A stretch of DNA of 56,058 bases from Fimenecus sp051881455 (GCA_051881455.1 JBJEPX010000030.1:1-56058); one strand, 5' to 3'. Numbered from the stretch's first letter, positions 8,293 to 17,381 are shown. Numbers and translations are program-made. The notes: a model not told the origin generated them from the letters alone.

Positions 8293-9126
8293 ATGTCGAT
8301 AAAAGTCTATAAGCCGACTACAAACGCAAGACGTAATATGTCGGTTACAGATTATTCCGAACTTTCAAAGGTCGCTCCCGAAAGAAGTCTTTTGGCTCCT
8401 CTCAGTAAGAACGCAGGCCGTAACAGTTACGGAAGAATAACCGTTCGCCACAGAGGCGGCGGAAATCGCAGAAAGTACCGTATTATCGATTTCAAAAGAG
8501 ATAAGACGGATATGACTGCAACAGTTTTAACTCTTGAATACGATCCCAACCGTTCAGCACATATTGCTCTTGTTCAGTACGAGGATGGAGAGAAGAGATA
8601 CATTCTTGCTCCCGTAGGCCTTAAAGTGGGCGACAAGATTGAAGCAGGCGCACAGGCTGATATTAAGCCCGGTAACGCACTTCCTCTTGTAAACATTCCC
8701 ACCGGTACTTTCGTACACAATGTTGAGCTTTATCCCGGCAGAGGCGGTCAGCTTGCTCGTGCAGCAGGTAATGCAGCACAGCTTATGGCTAAAGAGGGAG
8801 CATACGCACTCCTTCGTCTTCCCTCAGGTGAGCTTCGTAACGTACCCAACGGTTGTATGGCTACAATCGGTCAGGTAGGAAATACGGATCACGAGAATGT
8901 TAAAATCGGTAAAGCAGGACGTACACGCCACATGGGCATCAGACCTACCGTTCGCGGTTCTGTAATGAACCCCAATGACCACCCCCACGGCGGTGGTGAA
9001 GGTAAGTCACCCGTCGGCCGTCCCGGTCCCTGTACACCTTGGGGCAAGCCCGCTCTCGGATATAAGACGAGAAATAAGAAGAAGAGTTCCGATAAGCTTA
9101 TTGTTAAGCGTCGTAACGGTAAATAA
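8293..9126 (+). CDS. rplB: 50S ribosomal protein L2
   Basis: Universal 23S rRNA protein required for subunit association and peptidyl transfer. The 277 aa include RHRGGGNRRKYRIIDFKR near residues 50-70 and the C-terminal NPNDHPHGGGEGKSP with the conserved His. The start was chosen at ATG 8293: AAAGGAG at 8277-8283 directly abuts the in-frame ATG at 8284, leaving no spacing for that codon. Confidence 0.97.
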   Translation: MSIKVYKPTTNARRNMSVTDYSELSKVAPERSLLAPLSKNAGRNSYGRITVRHRGGGNRRKYRIIDFKRDKTDMTATVLTLEYDPNRSAHIALVQYEDGEKRYILAPVGLKVGDKIEAGAQADIKPGNALPLVNIPTGTFVHNVELYPGRGGQLARAAGNAAQLMAKEGAYALLRLPSGELRNVPNGCMATIGQVGNTDHENVKIGKAGRTRHMGIRPTVRGSVMNPNDHPHGGGEGKSPVGRPGPCTPWGKPALGYKTRNKKKSSDKLIVKRRNGK

Positions 9127-9146
9127 TGGGAAAGGAGCTGTCATAA

Positions 9147-9428
9147 ATGAGTAGAAGTACTAAAAAAGGACCTTACGTTGCAGAAAGCCTTATGAAGAAG
9201 GTTCAAGAGATGAATAAGAACGGCGAAAAAATCGTTCTTAAAACATGGAGCCGCAGCTCAACAATTTTCCCTGATTTTGTTGGTCATACCTTTGCGGTAC
9301 ATGACGGCAGAAAGCATGTTCCTGTATATGTTACAGAGGATATGGTCGGTCATAAGTTAGGTGAATTTGCGCCCACAAGAACTTACAGAGGTCACGCAGG
9401 TTCAAAAACATCCAACAACGGTAAATAA
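9147..9428 (+). CDS. rpsS: 30S ribosomal protein S19
   Basis: 30S head protein contacting the A-site finger and S13. The 93 aa begin with SRSTKKGPYVAESL and include RSSTIFPDFVGHTFAVHDG and KLGEFAPTRTYRGH, the family signature. A good AAAGGAG precedes the ATG. It lies between rplB and rplV, as expected. Confidence 0.97.
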   Translation: MSRSTKKGPYVAESLMKKVQEMNKNGEKIVLKTWSRSSTIFPDFVGHTFAVHDGRKHVPVYVTEDMVGHKLGEFAPTRTYRGHAGSKTSNNGK

Positions 9429-9450
9429 GTCGAAAGGAGTGTATTGAATA

Positions 9451-9783
9451 ATGGAAGCAACAGCAAAGGCAACTTATGTGCGCATTGCACCCCGTAAGGT
9501 AAAGATTGTTCTTGACCTTATCAGAAATAAGCCCTGCGATGAAGCTATGGCGATACTTAAATACACACCTAAGGCTGCGTGTGAACCGCTTTACAAGCTT
9601 CTCAAGTCAGCAATGGCTAATGCAGAGATGAAAAACATGGATGTTACAAGACTTTATGTAGCTGCTTGCTCAGTTGACCAGGGTCCCACTCTTAAAAGAA
9701 TCAGACCCCGTGACAAGGGCAGAGCTTACAGAATCAACAAGAAAACATCTCATATCAATTTAACACTTAAGGAAGCAGAATAA
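9451..9783 (+). CDS. rplV: 50S ribosomal protein L22
   Basis: Exit-tunnel protein whose beta-hairpin lines the constriction; changes there give macrolide resistance in other bacteria. The 110 aa include YVRIAPRKVKIVLDLIR and the hairpin GPTLKRIRPRDKGRAYRI. CGAAAGGAG lies upstream. The gene follows the standard S10 operon order. Confidence 0.97.
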   Translation: MEATAKATYVRIAPRKVKIVLDLIRNKPCDEAMAILKYTPKAACEPLYKLLKSAMANAEMKNMDVTRLYVAACSVDQGPTLKRIRPRDKGRAYRINKKTSHINLTLKEAE

Positions 9784-9799
9784 AGGAGGAGGTTGAGTT

Positions 9800-10471
9800 A
9801 TGGGCCAGAAAGTTAATCCGACCGGTTTAAGAATCGGTGTTATTAAAAACTGGGAATCACGCTGGTATGCAGACAAGAAAGACTTCGGTGACACTCTTGT
9901 TTCTGACTACGAGCTTCGTGAGTATCTCCTTGAAACACTCGCTCCTGCAGGTGTTCCTAAGGTAGAAATCGAAAGAGATGCAAAAAGAGTACGCATCAAC
10001 ATTCACTGCGCAAAGCCCGGCATGGTAATCGGCCGTCAGGGCGCAGAGATTGAAAAGCTTAAAGAAATTTGCAAGAAAAAGCTTGGCGGCGATAAAGAGG
10101 TTTTCATCAATATCGTTGAAATCAAGCAGCCTGACCTTAATGCACAGCTTGTTGCTGAAAACATTGCTTCACAGCTTGAAAGAAGAATTTCTTTCAGAAG
10201 AGCTCTGAAACAGTCCATCGGCAGAACAATGCGTCTCGGCGCAAAGGGTATTAAGACACAGGTAAGCGGCAGAATCGGCGGTGCTGAAATCGCACGTACC
10301 GAGCACTATCATGAGGGTACAATCCCCCTTCAGACAATCCGTGCAGACATTGACTACGGCTTTGCAGAGGCTAAAACAACCTACGGCAGAATCGGCGTTA
10401 AGGTATGGATTTACAAGGGCGAGGTTCTCCATGAAAGCCGCAAGCGCGTTAAGGAAGGAGGCACAAAATAA
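9800..10471 (+). CDS. rpsC: 30S ribosomal protein S3
   Basis: 30S head protein at the mRNA entry channel. The 223 aa start with GQKVNPTGLRIGV, have a type II KH domain with GMVIGRQGAEIEKL near residues 74-87, and the C-terminal GVKVWIYKGEVL. The stop and the rplP start share TAATG. Confidence 0.97.
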   Translation: MGQKVNPTGLRIGVIKNWESRWYADKKDFGDTLVSDYELREYLLETLAPAGVPKVEIERDAKRVRINIHCAKPGMVIGRQGAEIEKLKEICKKKLGGDKEVFINIVEIKQPDLNAQLVAENIASQLERRISFRRALKQSIGRTMRLGAKGIKTQVSGRIGGAEIARTEHYHEGTIPLQTIRADIDYGFAEAKTTYGRIGVKVWIYKGEVLHESRKRVKEGGTK

Positions 10472-10896
10472 TGCTTTTACCTAAAAGAGTAAAATATCGT
10501 CGCGTTCACAGAGGACGCTTGACAGGTAAGGCTTCAAGAGGTACTACGGTTACCTACGGTGATTTCGGTCTTGTGTCTCTCGAGCCCGCATGGATTACAT
10601 CAAACCAGATTGAGGCAGCCCGTATCGCTATGACAAGATATATCAAGCGTGGCGGTCAGGTTTGGATAAAGATTTTCCCCGACAAGCCTATTACGGAAAA
10701 GCCTGCTGAAACTCGAATGGGTTCAGGTAAAGGTTCTCCCGAATATTGGGTAGCAGTTGTTAAGCCCGGCAGAGTTATGTTTGAAATTGCCGGTGTTCCG
10801 GAAGAAACAGCTCGTGAGGCTATGCGTCTTGCAGCTAACAAGCTTCCCGTAAAATGCAAGTTTGTAACTAAAGAAGAACAGGGTGGTGAGCAGTAA
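10471..10896 (+). CDS. rplP: 50S ribosomal protein L16
   Basis: Binds 23S rRNA near the A-site tRNA elbow. The 141 aa begin MLLPKRVKYRRVHRGR and contain ITRYIKRGG-like TRYIKRGGQVWIKIFPDK and the RMGSGKGSPEYWVA block with the conserved Arg. It is coupled by one-base overlaps on both sides, to rpsC and to rpmC. Confidence 0.97.
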   Translation: MLLPKRVKYRRVHRGRLTGKASRGTTVTYGDFGLVSLEPAWITSNQIEAARIAMTRYIKRGGQVWIKIFPDKPITEKPAETRMGSGKGSPEYWVAVVKPGRVMFEIAGVPEETAREAMRLAANKLPVKCKFVTKEEQGGEQ

Positions 10897-11099
10897 TGAA
10901 AGCAAGCGAGATCAGAAAGCTCTCTCCCAAGGAGTTGGATGCTAAACTTTTGGAATTGAAGGACGAACTTTTCAAGCTTCGTTTTCAACAAGCCATCAAC
11001 CAACTCGAAAATCCTATGCGCATCAGTGCCGTTAAAAAGGATATCGCAAGAGTAAAAACAGTTATCCGCGATATCGAATTACACGGCAGTGAGTCGTAA
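10896..11099 (+). CDS. rpmC: 50S ribosomal protein L29
   Basis: Small coiled-coil-like two-helix protein near the exit tunnel. The 67 aa include LKDELFKLRFQQAINQLENP, the L29 signature. The ATG overlaps the rplP stop (TAATG). Confidence 0.96.
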   Translation: MKASEIRKLSPKELDAKLLELKDELFKLRFQQAINQLENPMRISAVKKDIARVKTVIRDIELHGSES

Positions 11100-11119
11100 G
11101 GAAAGGGAGGGCGTTCAAT

Positions 11120-11374
11120 ATGGAAAGAAACCTCAGAAAAACACAGGTCGGTATCGTAACAAGCGACAAGATGGATAAAACTGTTGTTGTTTCAATCAAG
11201 GACAGAGTTAAGCATCCGCTTTACGGCAAAATCGTTAACAGAACCGTTAAAATCAAGGCTCATGACGAGAATAACGAGTGCGGTGTCGGCGACAGAGTTT
11301 TAGTAATGGAGACACGTCCGCTGTCCAAGGACAAGAGATGGCGTGTAGCTGAAATTATCGAGAAAGCAAAGTAA
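11120..11374 (+). CDS. rpsQ: 30S ribosomal protein S17
   Basis: OB-fold primary 16S rRNA-binding protein. The 84 aa start ERNLRKTQVGIVTSDKMDKT and contain VKHPLYGKIV and RPLSKDKRWRV, the family motifs. AAAGGGAGG precedes the ATG. Confidence 0.97.
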   Translation: MERNLRKTQVGIVTSDKMDKTVVVSIKDRVKHPLYGKIVNRTVKIKAHDENNECGVGDRVLVMETRPLSKDKRWRVAEIIEKAK

Positions 11375-11392
11375 TTAAAGGAGGCAATCATT

Positions 11393-11761
11393 GTGATACA
11401 GCAGCAGACTTACCTCAAGGTTGCCGATAACACCGGTGCAAAAGAAATTATGTGCATCCGCGTTCTCGGTGGTTCAGGTAGAAGATATGCTAACATCGGC
11501 GATGTCATTGTAGCATCTGTTAAAAAAGCAGCACCCGGCGGTGTTGTTAAAAAAGGCGATGTTGTAAAGGCAGTCGTTGTAAGATCGGTTAAAGGCGTTC
11601 GCAGAGATGACGGAACATATATCCGTTTCGATGAAAACGCAGCCGTTATCATTAAAGAAGATAAAAACCCCAAAGGTACCCGTATCTTTGGACCGGTTGC
11701 AAGAGAGCTTCGTGATAAGGACTATATGAAAATCCTTTCTCTTGCTCCCGAAGTACTTTAA
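11393..11761 (+). CDS. rplN: 50S ribosomal protein L14
   Basis: Universal 50S protein at the subunit interface (bridge B8). The 122 aa start MIQQQTYLKVADNTGAKEIM and contain GDVIVASVKKAAPGGVVKKG. It uses a GTG start at 11393 behind AAAGGAGG. It is the first gene of the spc part, without its own visible promoter. Confidence 0.97.
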   Translation: MIQQQTYLKVADNTGAKEIMCIRVLGGSGRRYANIGDVIVASVKKAAPGGVVKKGDVVKAVVVRSVKGVRRDDGTYIRFDENAAVIIKEDKNPKGTRIFGPVARELRDKDYMKILSLAPEVL

Positions 11762-11773
11762 GGAGGTGCCCCG

Positions 11774-12091
11774 ATGAGTAAGGTTCACGTAAAAACAGGT
11801 GACGAGGTTATCGTTATCAACGGCAAAAACCGCGGCAAAAAGGGCAAGGTCCTTGAAGTCAGCCCCAAAGAGGGTAAGGTTATTGTTGAAGGCGTAAACA
11901 TCGTAACAAAGCATGTTAAGCCCCGCCAGATGGGCGAGCCCGGCGGACTTATTAAGGCTGAAAGCGCTCTTTACGCTGACAAAGTTCAGCTTGTTTGCCC
12001 CAAGTGCGGCCAGGCTACAAGAGTAGGCCATGACGGACAGGGCAAAGATAAAAAACGCGTTTGCAAAAAGTGCGGCGCAAAGTTTGAATAA
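11774..12091 (+). CDS. rplX: 50S ribosomal protein L24, with C-terminal zinc finger
   Basis: Assembly-initiating 50S protein. The N-terminal KOW segment (VHVKTGDEVIVINGKNRGKKG) is typical. Residues about 75-102 carry CPKCG and CKKCG, two Cys pairs 22 residues apart, likely a zinc-binding tail found in some Firmicutes L24s. The 105 aa and AGGAGG spacing are normal. Confidence 0.97.
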   Translation: MSKVHVKTGDEVIVINGKNRGKKGKVLEVSPKEGKVIVEGVNIVTKHVKPRQMGEPGGLIKAESALYADKVQLVCPKCGQATRVGHDGQGKDKKRVCKKCGAKFE

Positions 12092-12105
12092 GGAGGAACA
12101 ATAAA

Positions 12106-12648
12106 ATGGCAGCAAGACTTAAAGAAATGTATAAAGCCGATGTTGTTCCTGCACTTCAGAAGAAGTTCAACTACAAAAGCGTTATGCAGATTCCGAAGAT
12201 TGATAAGGTTATCATCAACGTTGGCTGCGGCGAGGCTAAGGACAACTCAAAGGTTGTTGACGCAATTATGACCGATCTTGCACAGATCACAGGTCAGAAG
12301 CCCGTTAAGTGCGTAGCTAAAAAGAGCGTTGCTAACTTCAAGCTTCGTGAGGGTATGACAATCGGCGTTAAGGTAACACTCAGAGGAGACAAGATGTATG
12401 AGTTCATCGACAGATTCTTCAATCTGGCTCTTCCCCGTGTTCGTGACTTCAGAGGAATTAATCCCAACTCCTTCGACGGCAGAGGTAACTACTCAATGGG
12501 CGTTAAGGAGCAGTTGATTTTCCCTGAAATCGACTATGATAAGATTGATAAGGTTCGCGGCATGGACATCTGCTTTGTTACAACTGCGAATACCGACGAA
12601 GAAGCAAGAGAGCTTTTGTCTCTCATGGGCGCACCGTTTGCAAAGTAA
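12106..12648 (+). CDS. rplE: 50S ribosomal protein L5
   Basis: 5S rRNA-binding protein of the central protuberance contacting P-site tRNA. The 180 aa include the ITGQKPVKCVAKKSVANFKL block and the P-loop-like RDFRGINPNSFDGRGNYSMG. AGGAGG lies 9 nt before the ATG. Confidence 0.97.
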   Translation: MAARLKEMYKADVVPALQKKFNYKSVMQIPKIDKVIINVGCGEAKDNSKVVDAIMTDLAQITGQKPVKCVAKKSVANFKLREGMTIGVKVTLRGDKMYEFIDRFFNLALPRVRDFRGINPNSFDGRGNYSMGVKEQLIFPEIDYDKIDKVRGMDICFVTTANTDEEARELLSLMGAPFAK

Positions 12649-12661
12649 GGAGGGGTAACAA

Positions 12662-12847
12662 GTGGCAAAGACATCAATGAAGGTTAAGCAGGCAAGACCT
12701 GCAAAGTATTCAACAAGACAGTACAACAGATGCAAAATCTGCGGCAGACCACATGCTTACCTCCGCAAATACGGAGTATGCCGTATCTGCTTCAGAGAGT
12801 TGGCACACGCAGGTCAGATTCCCGGCGTGAAGAAATCAAGCTGGTAA
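12662..12847 (+). CDS. rpsN: 30S ribosomal protein S14, zinc-binding type (S14Z)
   Basis: Short C+ form of S14 in the 30S head. The 61 aa carry two Cys pairs, CKIC and CRIC, spaced as a zinc ribbon. A GTG start follows AAGGAGGGG. The zinc form in the spc operon is the usual constitutive copy in Firmicutes; a zinc-free paralogue is not in this window. Confidence 0.96.
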   Translation: MAKTSMKVKQARPAKYSTRQYNRCKICGRPHAYLRKYGVCRICFRELAHAGQIPGVKKSSW

Positions 12848-12880
12848 TAGAGCAATCAATTTTACAGGAGGTAACTCATT

Positions 12881-13279
12881 ATGCAAATTACTGATTCAAT
12901 CGGTGATATGCTCACCAGAATCCGCAATGCGAATTCTGCAAAGCATGATACAGTGAAAGTGCCTGCATCAAACATGAAGAAAGCGATTGCTCAAATTCTT
13001 GTTGATGAAGGTTACATCAAAGGCTTTACCGTTGAGGAAGACGGAAAGCAGGGCGTTATAGAGATAACTCTTAAATACGGCCCCAACAAGTCAAGCGTAA
13101 TTACCGGACTTCGCAGAGTTTCAAAGCCCGGCTTGCGTATTTACACAAACTGTGAAGATATGCCCAAGGTTATGAAAGGTCTCGGCATCGCTATCCTTTC
13201 AACATCAAAGGGCGTTATGACAGACAAAGAGGCTCGTAAAGCCAATGTTGGCGGCGAGGTTCTCGCATTCATCTGGTAA
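12881..13279 (+). CDS. rpsH: 30S ribosomal protein S8
   Basis: 16S central-domain binder and, in E. coli, the spc operon repressor. The 132 aa begin DSIGDMLTRIRNANSAKHD and end with GILSTSKG-type AILSTSKGVMTDKEARK and GGEVLAFIW. AGGAGGTAA precedes the ATG. Confidence 0.97.
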   Translation: MQITDSIGDMLTRIRNANSAKHDTVKVPASNMKKAIAQILVDEGYIKGFTVEEDGKQGVIEITLKYGPNKSSVITGLRRVSKPGLRIYTNCEDMPKVMKGLGIAILSTSKGVMTDKEARKANVGGEVLAFIW

Positions 13280-13294
13280 GAGGAGGTACAGTAA

Positions 13295-13840
13295 ATGTCA
13301 CGTATAGGCAGACACCCCATTGCAGTTCCTGCAGGGGTTGAAGTTAAAATCGACGGCAGCACTGTTACCGTAAAGGGACCCAAGGGTACTCTCACCAGAA
13401 CAGTGCACAAGAATATGAATGTTGCTTTGGAAGACGGTCAGGTAGTTGTTACCCGTCCTGACGACAGCAACCTTAACAAGTCACTCCACGGACTTACCCG
13501 TACACTCATCGCAAACATGGTTGAGGGCGTTGAGAAGGGCTACACAAAGGAGCTCGAGGTTAACGGCGTAGGTTACCGTGCTCAGAAGCAGGGCAAGGAC
13601 CTTGTTCTTAATATCGGATATTCACATCAGGTTATTATGAGCGAGATTGAGGGCATCACGATTGATGTTCCCAACCCCAACAAGGTAGTTGTTTCCGGTC
13701 CTGATAAGCAGAAGGTCGGTCAGTTCGCAGCGGAAATCCGTGAGAAAAGACCTCCCGAGCCTTATAAGGGTAAGGGCATCAAATATGTTGACGAGCATAT
13801 CCGTCGTAAAGAAGGAAAAGCCGGCAAGGGCGGAAAATAA
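13295..13840 (+). CDS. rplF: 50S ribosomal protein L6
   Basis: Two-domain protein near the factor-binding centre. The 181 aa start SRIGRHPIAVPAGVEV and end with the signature PEPYKGKGIKYVDEHIRRKE. AGGAGGTA is the ribosome binding site. Standard spc position. Confidence 0.97.
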   Translation: MSRIGRHPIAVPAGVEVKIDGSTVTVKGPKGTLTRTVHKNMNVALEDGQVVVTRPDDSNLNKSLHGLTRTLIANMVEGVEKGYTKELEVNGVGYRAQKQGKDLVLNIGYSHQVIMSEIEGITIDVPNPNKVVVSGPDKQKVGQFAAEIREKRPPEPYKGKGIKYVDEHIRRKEGKAGKGGK

Positions 13841-13858
13841 TAGGAGGAGTGTTAAGCT

Positions 13859-14218
13859 ATGGTTAGCAGACCAGATACAAAAAAGGCAAGACTCAAAAGA
13901 CACAAGAGAGTCCGCGCCAAGATTACAGGCACAGCTCAGTGCCCTCGCCTTAATGTGTTCCGTTCTCTTCAGCATATCTATGCTCAGTTGATAGACGATG
14001 TTGCAGGCGTAACGCTTGTAAGCGCCTCCTCAACAGAGAAGGACTTCACAAACTACGGCGGAAATAAAGACGCTGCAAAAGAGGTTGGAAAGCTTCTTGC
14101 AGAAAGAGCAAAAGAAAAGAATATTACAGATGTTGTATTTGACAGAGGCGGCTATGTTTACCAGGGTAGAGTAGCAGCTCTCGCAGAGGGTGCCCGTGAG
14201 GGCGGCCTGAACTTCTAA
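13859..14218 (+). CDS. rplR: 50S ribosomal protein L18
   Basis: 5S rRNA-binding protein of the central protuberance. The 119 aa include RLNVFRSLQHIYAQLIDD and the C-terminal VFDRGGYVYQGRVAALAEGA. TAGGAGGAG precedes the ATG. Confidence 0.97.
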   Translation: MVSRPDTKKARLKRHKRVRAKITGTAQCPRLNVFRSLQHIYAQLIDDVAGVTLVSASSTEKDFTNYGGNKDAAKEVGKLLAERAKEKNITDVVFDRGGYVYQGRVAALAEGAREGGLNF

Positions 14219-14236
14219 GGAAAGGAGAAAATGAAA

Positions 14237-14740
14237 ATGGCTTCAAAAATTGACGCATCAACACTTGAACTTCAAGAAAGAGTAGTTGCTATCAACCGTG
14301 TTTCCAAAACAGTAAAGGGCGGCCGTATATTCAAGTTCTCCGCTTTGGTTGTTGTAGGCGACGGTAACGGCATCATCGGCTTCGGCCTCGGCAAATCGGG
14401 CGAAGTTCCCGACGCTATCCGCAAGGGTATTGAAGACGCTAAAAAGAACCTTATTAAGGTTGCTTTGAAGGGTACAACAATTCCTCACGAAATCACCGGT
14501 AAATTCGGCGCAGGCGTAGTTCTTCTTAAACCCGCTGCACCCGGTACCGGAGTTATCGCCGGCGGACCTGTCCGTGCTGTTGTTGAAACAGTAGGTATTA
14601 AGGACATTCGTTCAAAGGCACTTCGTTCAAATAACCCCTGCAATGTAGTTCGCGCTACAATCGACGGACTTTCAAAGCTCCGCAACGCAGAGGAAGTTGC
14701 CGCAATCCGCGGTAAATCCGTTAAAGAGATTATTGAATAA
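14237..14740 (+). CDS. rpsE: 30S ribosomal protein S5
   Basis: 30S fidelity protein at the mRNA entry. The 167 aa contain VSKTVKGGRIFKFSALVVVG and GNGIIGFGLGKSGEVPDAIR. ATG 14237 is preferred because AAAGGAG (14221-14227) is 9 nt away; the in-frame ATG at 14231 is only 3 nt away. Confidence 0.95.
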   Translation: MASKIDASTLELQERVVAINRVSKTVKGGRIFKFSALVVVGDGNGIIGFGLGKSGEVPDAIRKGIEDAKKNLIKVALKGTTIPHEITGKFGAGVVLLKPAAPGTGVIAGGPVRAVVETVGIKDIRSKALRSNNPCNVVRATIDGLSKLRNAEEVAAIRGKSVKEIIE

Positions 14741-14757
14741 GAGGAGGCTGAAGAATT

Positions 14758-14937
14758 ATGGCAAATGTTCAGGTTAAGCTTGTTAAGAGCCTTATCGGAA
14801 GCAAAAAAGACCAAATTGCCACCGCTCATGCACTTGGTCTCCGCAAAATCGGGGATGTGGCTTCTCAGCCCGACAATCCTCAGACTCAGGGTAAGATTAA
14901 GAAAATTTCACATCTTATAGAGGTTACTAAGGCTTAA
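14758..14937 (+). CDS. rpmD: 50S ribosomal protein L30
   Basis: Small 50S protein of 59 aa starting MANVQVKLVKSLIGSKKDQI, with the L30 segment ALGLRKIGDV and a final beta strand KKISHLIEV. GAGGAGG lies 10 nt before the ATG. It fills the gap between rpsE and rplO, exactly where rpmD is expected. Confidence 0.95.
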   Translation: MANVQVKLVKSLIGSKKDQIATAHALGLRKIGDVASQPDNPQTQGKIKKISHLIEVTKA

Positions 14938-14951
14938 GGAGGTGCAGGAAA

Positions 14952-15392
14952 ATGAAATTGCACGAACTTTCACCCGCTGCAGGTTCAAAGAAGGATGTTA
15001 AGCGCATCGGCAGAGGCGCCGCTTCCGGACAGGGCAAAACAGCAGGTAAGGGACACAAGGGTCAGAAGGCCCGTGCAGGCAGAGGTATGCGCCCCGGATT
15101 TGAGGGCGGACAGATGCCTTTGCAGAGAAGACTTCCTAAGCGCGGATTTAACAATATCTTCGCAAAGGAAATCGCAACTGTTAACGTTTCAGCGCTTAAC
15201 GCGTTCGAGGACGGCGCAACAGTAGATATCGAGGCACTCGTTAATGCAGGCCTTGTAAAGAAAGCTCTTGACGGAGTTAAAGTATTAGGAAACGGCGAAC
15301 TCAGCAAAAAGCTTACCGTAAAAGTTAATGCTTATTCTGACGCTGCAAAGCAGAAGATTGAGGCGGCAGGCGGAAAGGCCGAGGTGATTTAA
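14952..15392 (+). CDS. rplO: 50S ribosomal protein L15
   Basis: Late-assembly 50S protein. The 146 aa begin MKLHELSPAAGSKKDVKRIG, contain GQGKTAGKGHKGQKARAG and the motif GFEGGQMPLQRRLPKRGF. AAGGAGG precedes the ATG. The secY start lies 2 nt after the stop and its ribosome binding site is inside rplO. Confidence 0.97.
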   Translation: MKLHELSPAAGSKKDVKRIGRGAASGQGKTAGKGHKGQKARAGRGMRPGFEGGQMPLQRRLPKRGFNNIFAKEIATVNVSALNAFEDGATVDIEALVNAGLVKKALDGVKVLGNGELSKKLTVKVNAYSDAAKQKIEAAGGKAEVI

Positions 15393-15394
15393 CC

Positions 15395-16732
15395 GTGTTC
15401 CGTACTTTTGCTAACGCATGGAAAATTGCAGATCTTCGTAAGAAGATTATTTTCACAGCGTTTATAATTTTGATTTACAGAATTGGTTCAGCGCTGCCCG
15501 TTCCGTTTGTAGATATACAGATGAGCGGAAACGGCATTTTCGGTGCCGAAACAGCAAATACCTTTGTAACATACCTCAGTATGATGACAGGTAATGCTTT
15601 TAACTACGGTACGCTGTTCGCTCTGTCGATCACACCGTATATTAACGCATCAATTATTATTCAGCTTCTTACTGTTGCTATTCCCGCTCTTCAGAAGCTT
15701 TCTAAAGAGGGCGAAGAGGGCAGAAAGAAAATGAACAGAATAACCCGTTATTCCGCACTTGCGTTAGGCCTTTTCCAGAGTATCGCATATTTCTTCTATA
15801 TCAAGTCCCAGGGACTTCTTACAGGCGATGCAAACGGTGTGGCTTACAAAGGCGGTTGGTTAGTATTCCAGGCAGTTGTTGTTATTCTTTGCTACACAGC
15901 AGGTACGGCAATGGTTATGTGGTTGGGCGAGCGCATCAATGAAAAGGGTATCGGAAACGGTATTTCAATAATCCTTTTCGCAGGTATCGTTGCCCGTATG
16001 CCCACAACCATCACAAGTCTCTATCAGTATTTAGACAGAGGCGGTGAAAAGGGTCAGTACTATGTACTTGTTCCCATTGCGGCAATTGCTTTAATCGGTA
16101 TGATTTTCTTCATCGTTTGGATGGACAATGCCGAAAGAAGAATTCCCATTCAGTACGCAAAACGCGTTGTGGGCAGAAAGATGTACGGCGGTCAGAACAC
16201 TCATATGCCTATTAAGGTTAATATGTGCGGCGTTCTCCCCGTTATCTTCGCAAGCTCCATTCTTTCAATCATTCCCACAGTGGGAATGTTTGTAAATCCC
16301 AAAGATGGAACATTCTTCTATAAGCTTTGCAATGTATGGCTGGGACAAACTCACTGGATTTACGGTACAATCTATTTCCTGTTTATAATCTTCTTTGCAT
16401 ATTTCTATGCGGCTATTCAGTATAACCCCATTGAAATGGCAGATAATCTTCGTAAGAACAGCGGTTCTGTTCCCGGAATTCGTCCCGGTAAGCCCACTTC
16501 GACTTACATTCAGAAGATTCTCAACAGAGTAACCCTCATCGGCGCACTGCTTTTGAGCGTGGTTGCGATGTTCCCCATACTTTATTCACAGTTTGCGGGA
16601 CTCCTCAAAGCAGAGATGAACCTTGCAATCGGCGGTACATCAATAATCATTATGGTCGGTGTTGCTCTTGAAACACAGAAACAGCTCGAAAGCCAGATGA
16701 TGATGCGTCACTACAAGGGCTTCCTTGACTAA
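15395..16732 (+). CDS. secY: Protein translocase subunit SecY
   Basis: Membrane channel of the Sec translocon, working with SecE, SecG and SecA. The 445 aa show about ten hydrophobic segments. Signature segments are NASIIIQLL in TM2, the cytoplasmic loop QNTHMPIKVNMCGVLPVIFA, and the C-terminal ALLLSVVAM and RHYKGFLD-like tail. The GTG start at 15395 has its ribosome binding site in the end of rplO (GAGGTGATTT). The length is normal. Confidence 0.97.
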   Translation: MFRTFANAWKIADLRKKIIFTAFIILIYRIGSALPVPFVDIQMSGNGIFGAETANTFVTYLSMMTGNAFNYGTLFALSITPYINASIIIQLLTVAIPALQKLSKEGEEGRKKMNRITRYSALALGLFQSIAYFFYIKSQGLLTGDANGVAYKGGWLVFQAVVVILCYTAGTAMVMWLGERINEKGIGNGISIILFAGIVARMPTTITSLYQYLDRGGEKGQYYVLVPIAAIALIGMIFFIVWMDNAERRIPIQYAKRVVGRKMYGGQNTHMPIKVNMCGVLPVIFASSILSIIPTVGMFVNPKDGTFFYKLCNVWLGQTHWIYGTIYFLFIIFFAYFYAAIQYNPIEMADNLRKNSGSVPGIRPGKPTSTYIQKILNRVTLIGALLLSVVAMFPILYSQFAGLLKAEMNLAIGGTSIIIMVGVALETQKQLESQMMMRHYKGFLD

Positions 16733-16747
16733 TCGGAGGTAACTGAT

Positions 16748-17380
16748 ATGAACTTGATCCTTCTCGGCGCTCCCGGCGCAGGAAAAGGTACACAGGCTGA
16801 GAAAATTTGTGAAAAATACGGTATTCCCGCTGTGTCAACAGGCAATATTATCAGAGAAGCTTTGAAAAACGGCACTGATATGGGGCTTAAAGCTAAGTCC
16901 TATATCGACGCCGGCAAGCTGGTTCCCGATGATGTTGTTATAGGTATTATTAAGGACAGACTGGCAGAGGATGACTGCAAAAACGGCTTCATTCTTGACG
17001 GTTTCCCCAGAACAATACCTCAGGCAGAGGCTCTTGACAATATGGGCATCGTAATTGACAAGGTTGTTGATATTGAGGTTCCCGATGATAAAATTGCCGC
17101 CCGTCTTTCAGGCAGACGCGTTTGCTTAAAGTGCGGTGCAACATATCATTTGGAATTCAAAAAGCCTGCAAAAGAGGGCATTTGCGATGTTTGCGGCGAT
17201 GAGCTTGTTCAGCGTAAGGACGATAAGCCCGAAACGGTTATTGACAGACTCAATGTTTATCATGAACAAACCGAGCCGCTCAAGGACTACTATGCAAAGA
17301 CAGGAAAGCTTGTAATAGTAGAGGGACAGGAAGAGGTTGCCGATACAACTGCTCTTGTCTTTAAATCATTGGAGGATTAA
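16748..17380 (+). CDS. adk: Adenylate kinase, zinc-LID form
   Basis: Interconverts ATP + AMP and 2 ADP. P-loop GAPGAGKGT at residues 7-15, the AMP-binding STGNIIR and DGFPRT blocks, and a long LID domain with CLKC and CDVC, four cysteines that bind structural zinc in Gram-positive enzymes. The 210 aa are normal. It lies between secY and map as in Bacillus. Confidence 0.97.
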   Translation: MNLILLGAPGAGKGTQAEKICEKYGIPAVSTGNIIREALKNGTDMGLKAKSYIDAGKLVPDDVVIGIIKDRLAEDDCKNGFILDGFPRTIPQAEALDNMGIVIDKVVDIEVPDDKIAARLSGRRVCLKCGATYHLEFKKPAKEGICDVCGDELVQRKDDKPETVIDRLNVYHEQTEPLKDYYAKTGKLVIVEGQEEVADTTALVFKSLED

Positions 17381-17381
17381 C

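Noticed and set aside
11474..12115. 213-codon frame antisense to rplN and rplX
   Set aside because: Shadow of two certain ribosomal genes; Cys/Phe-rich composition typical of antisense reading.
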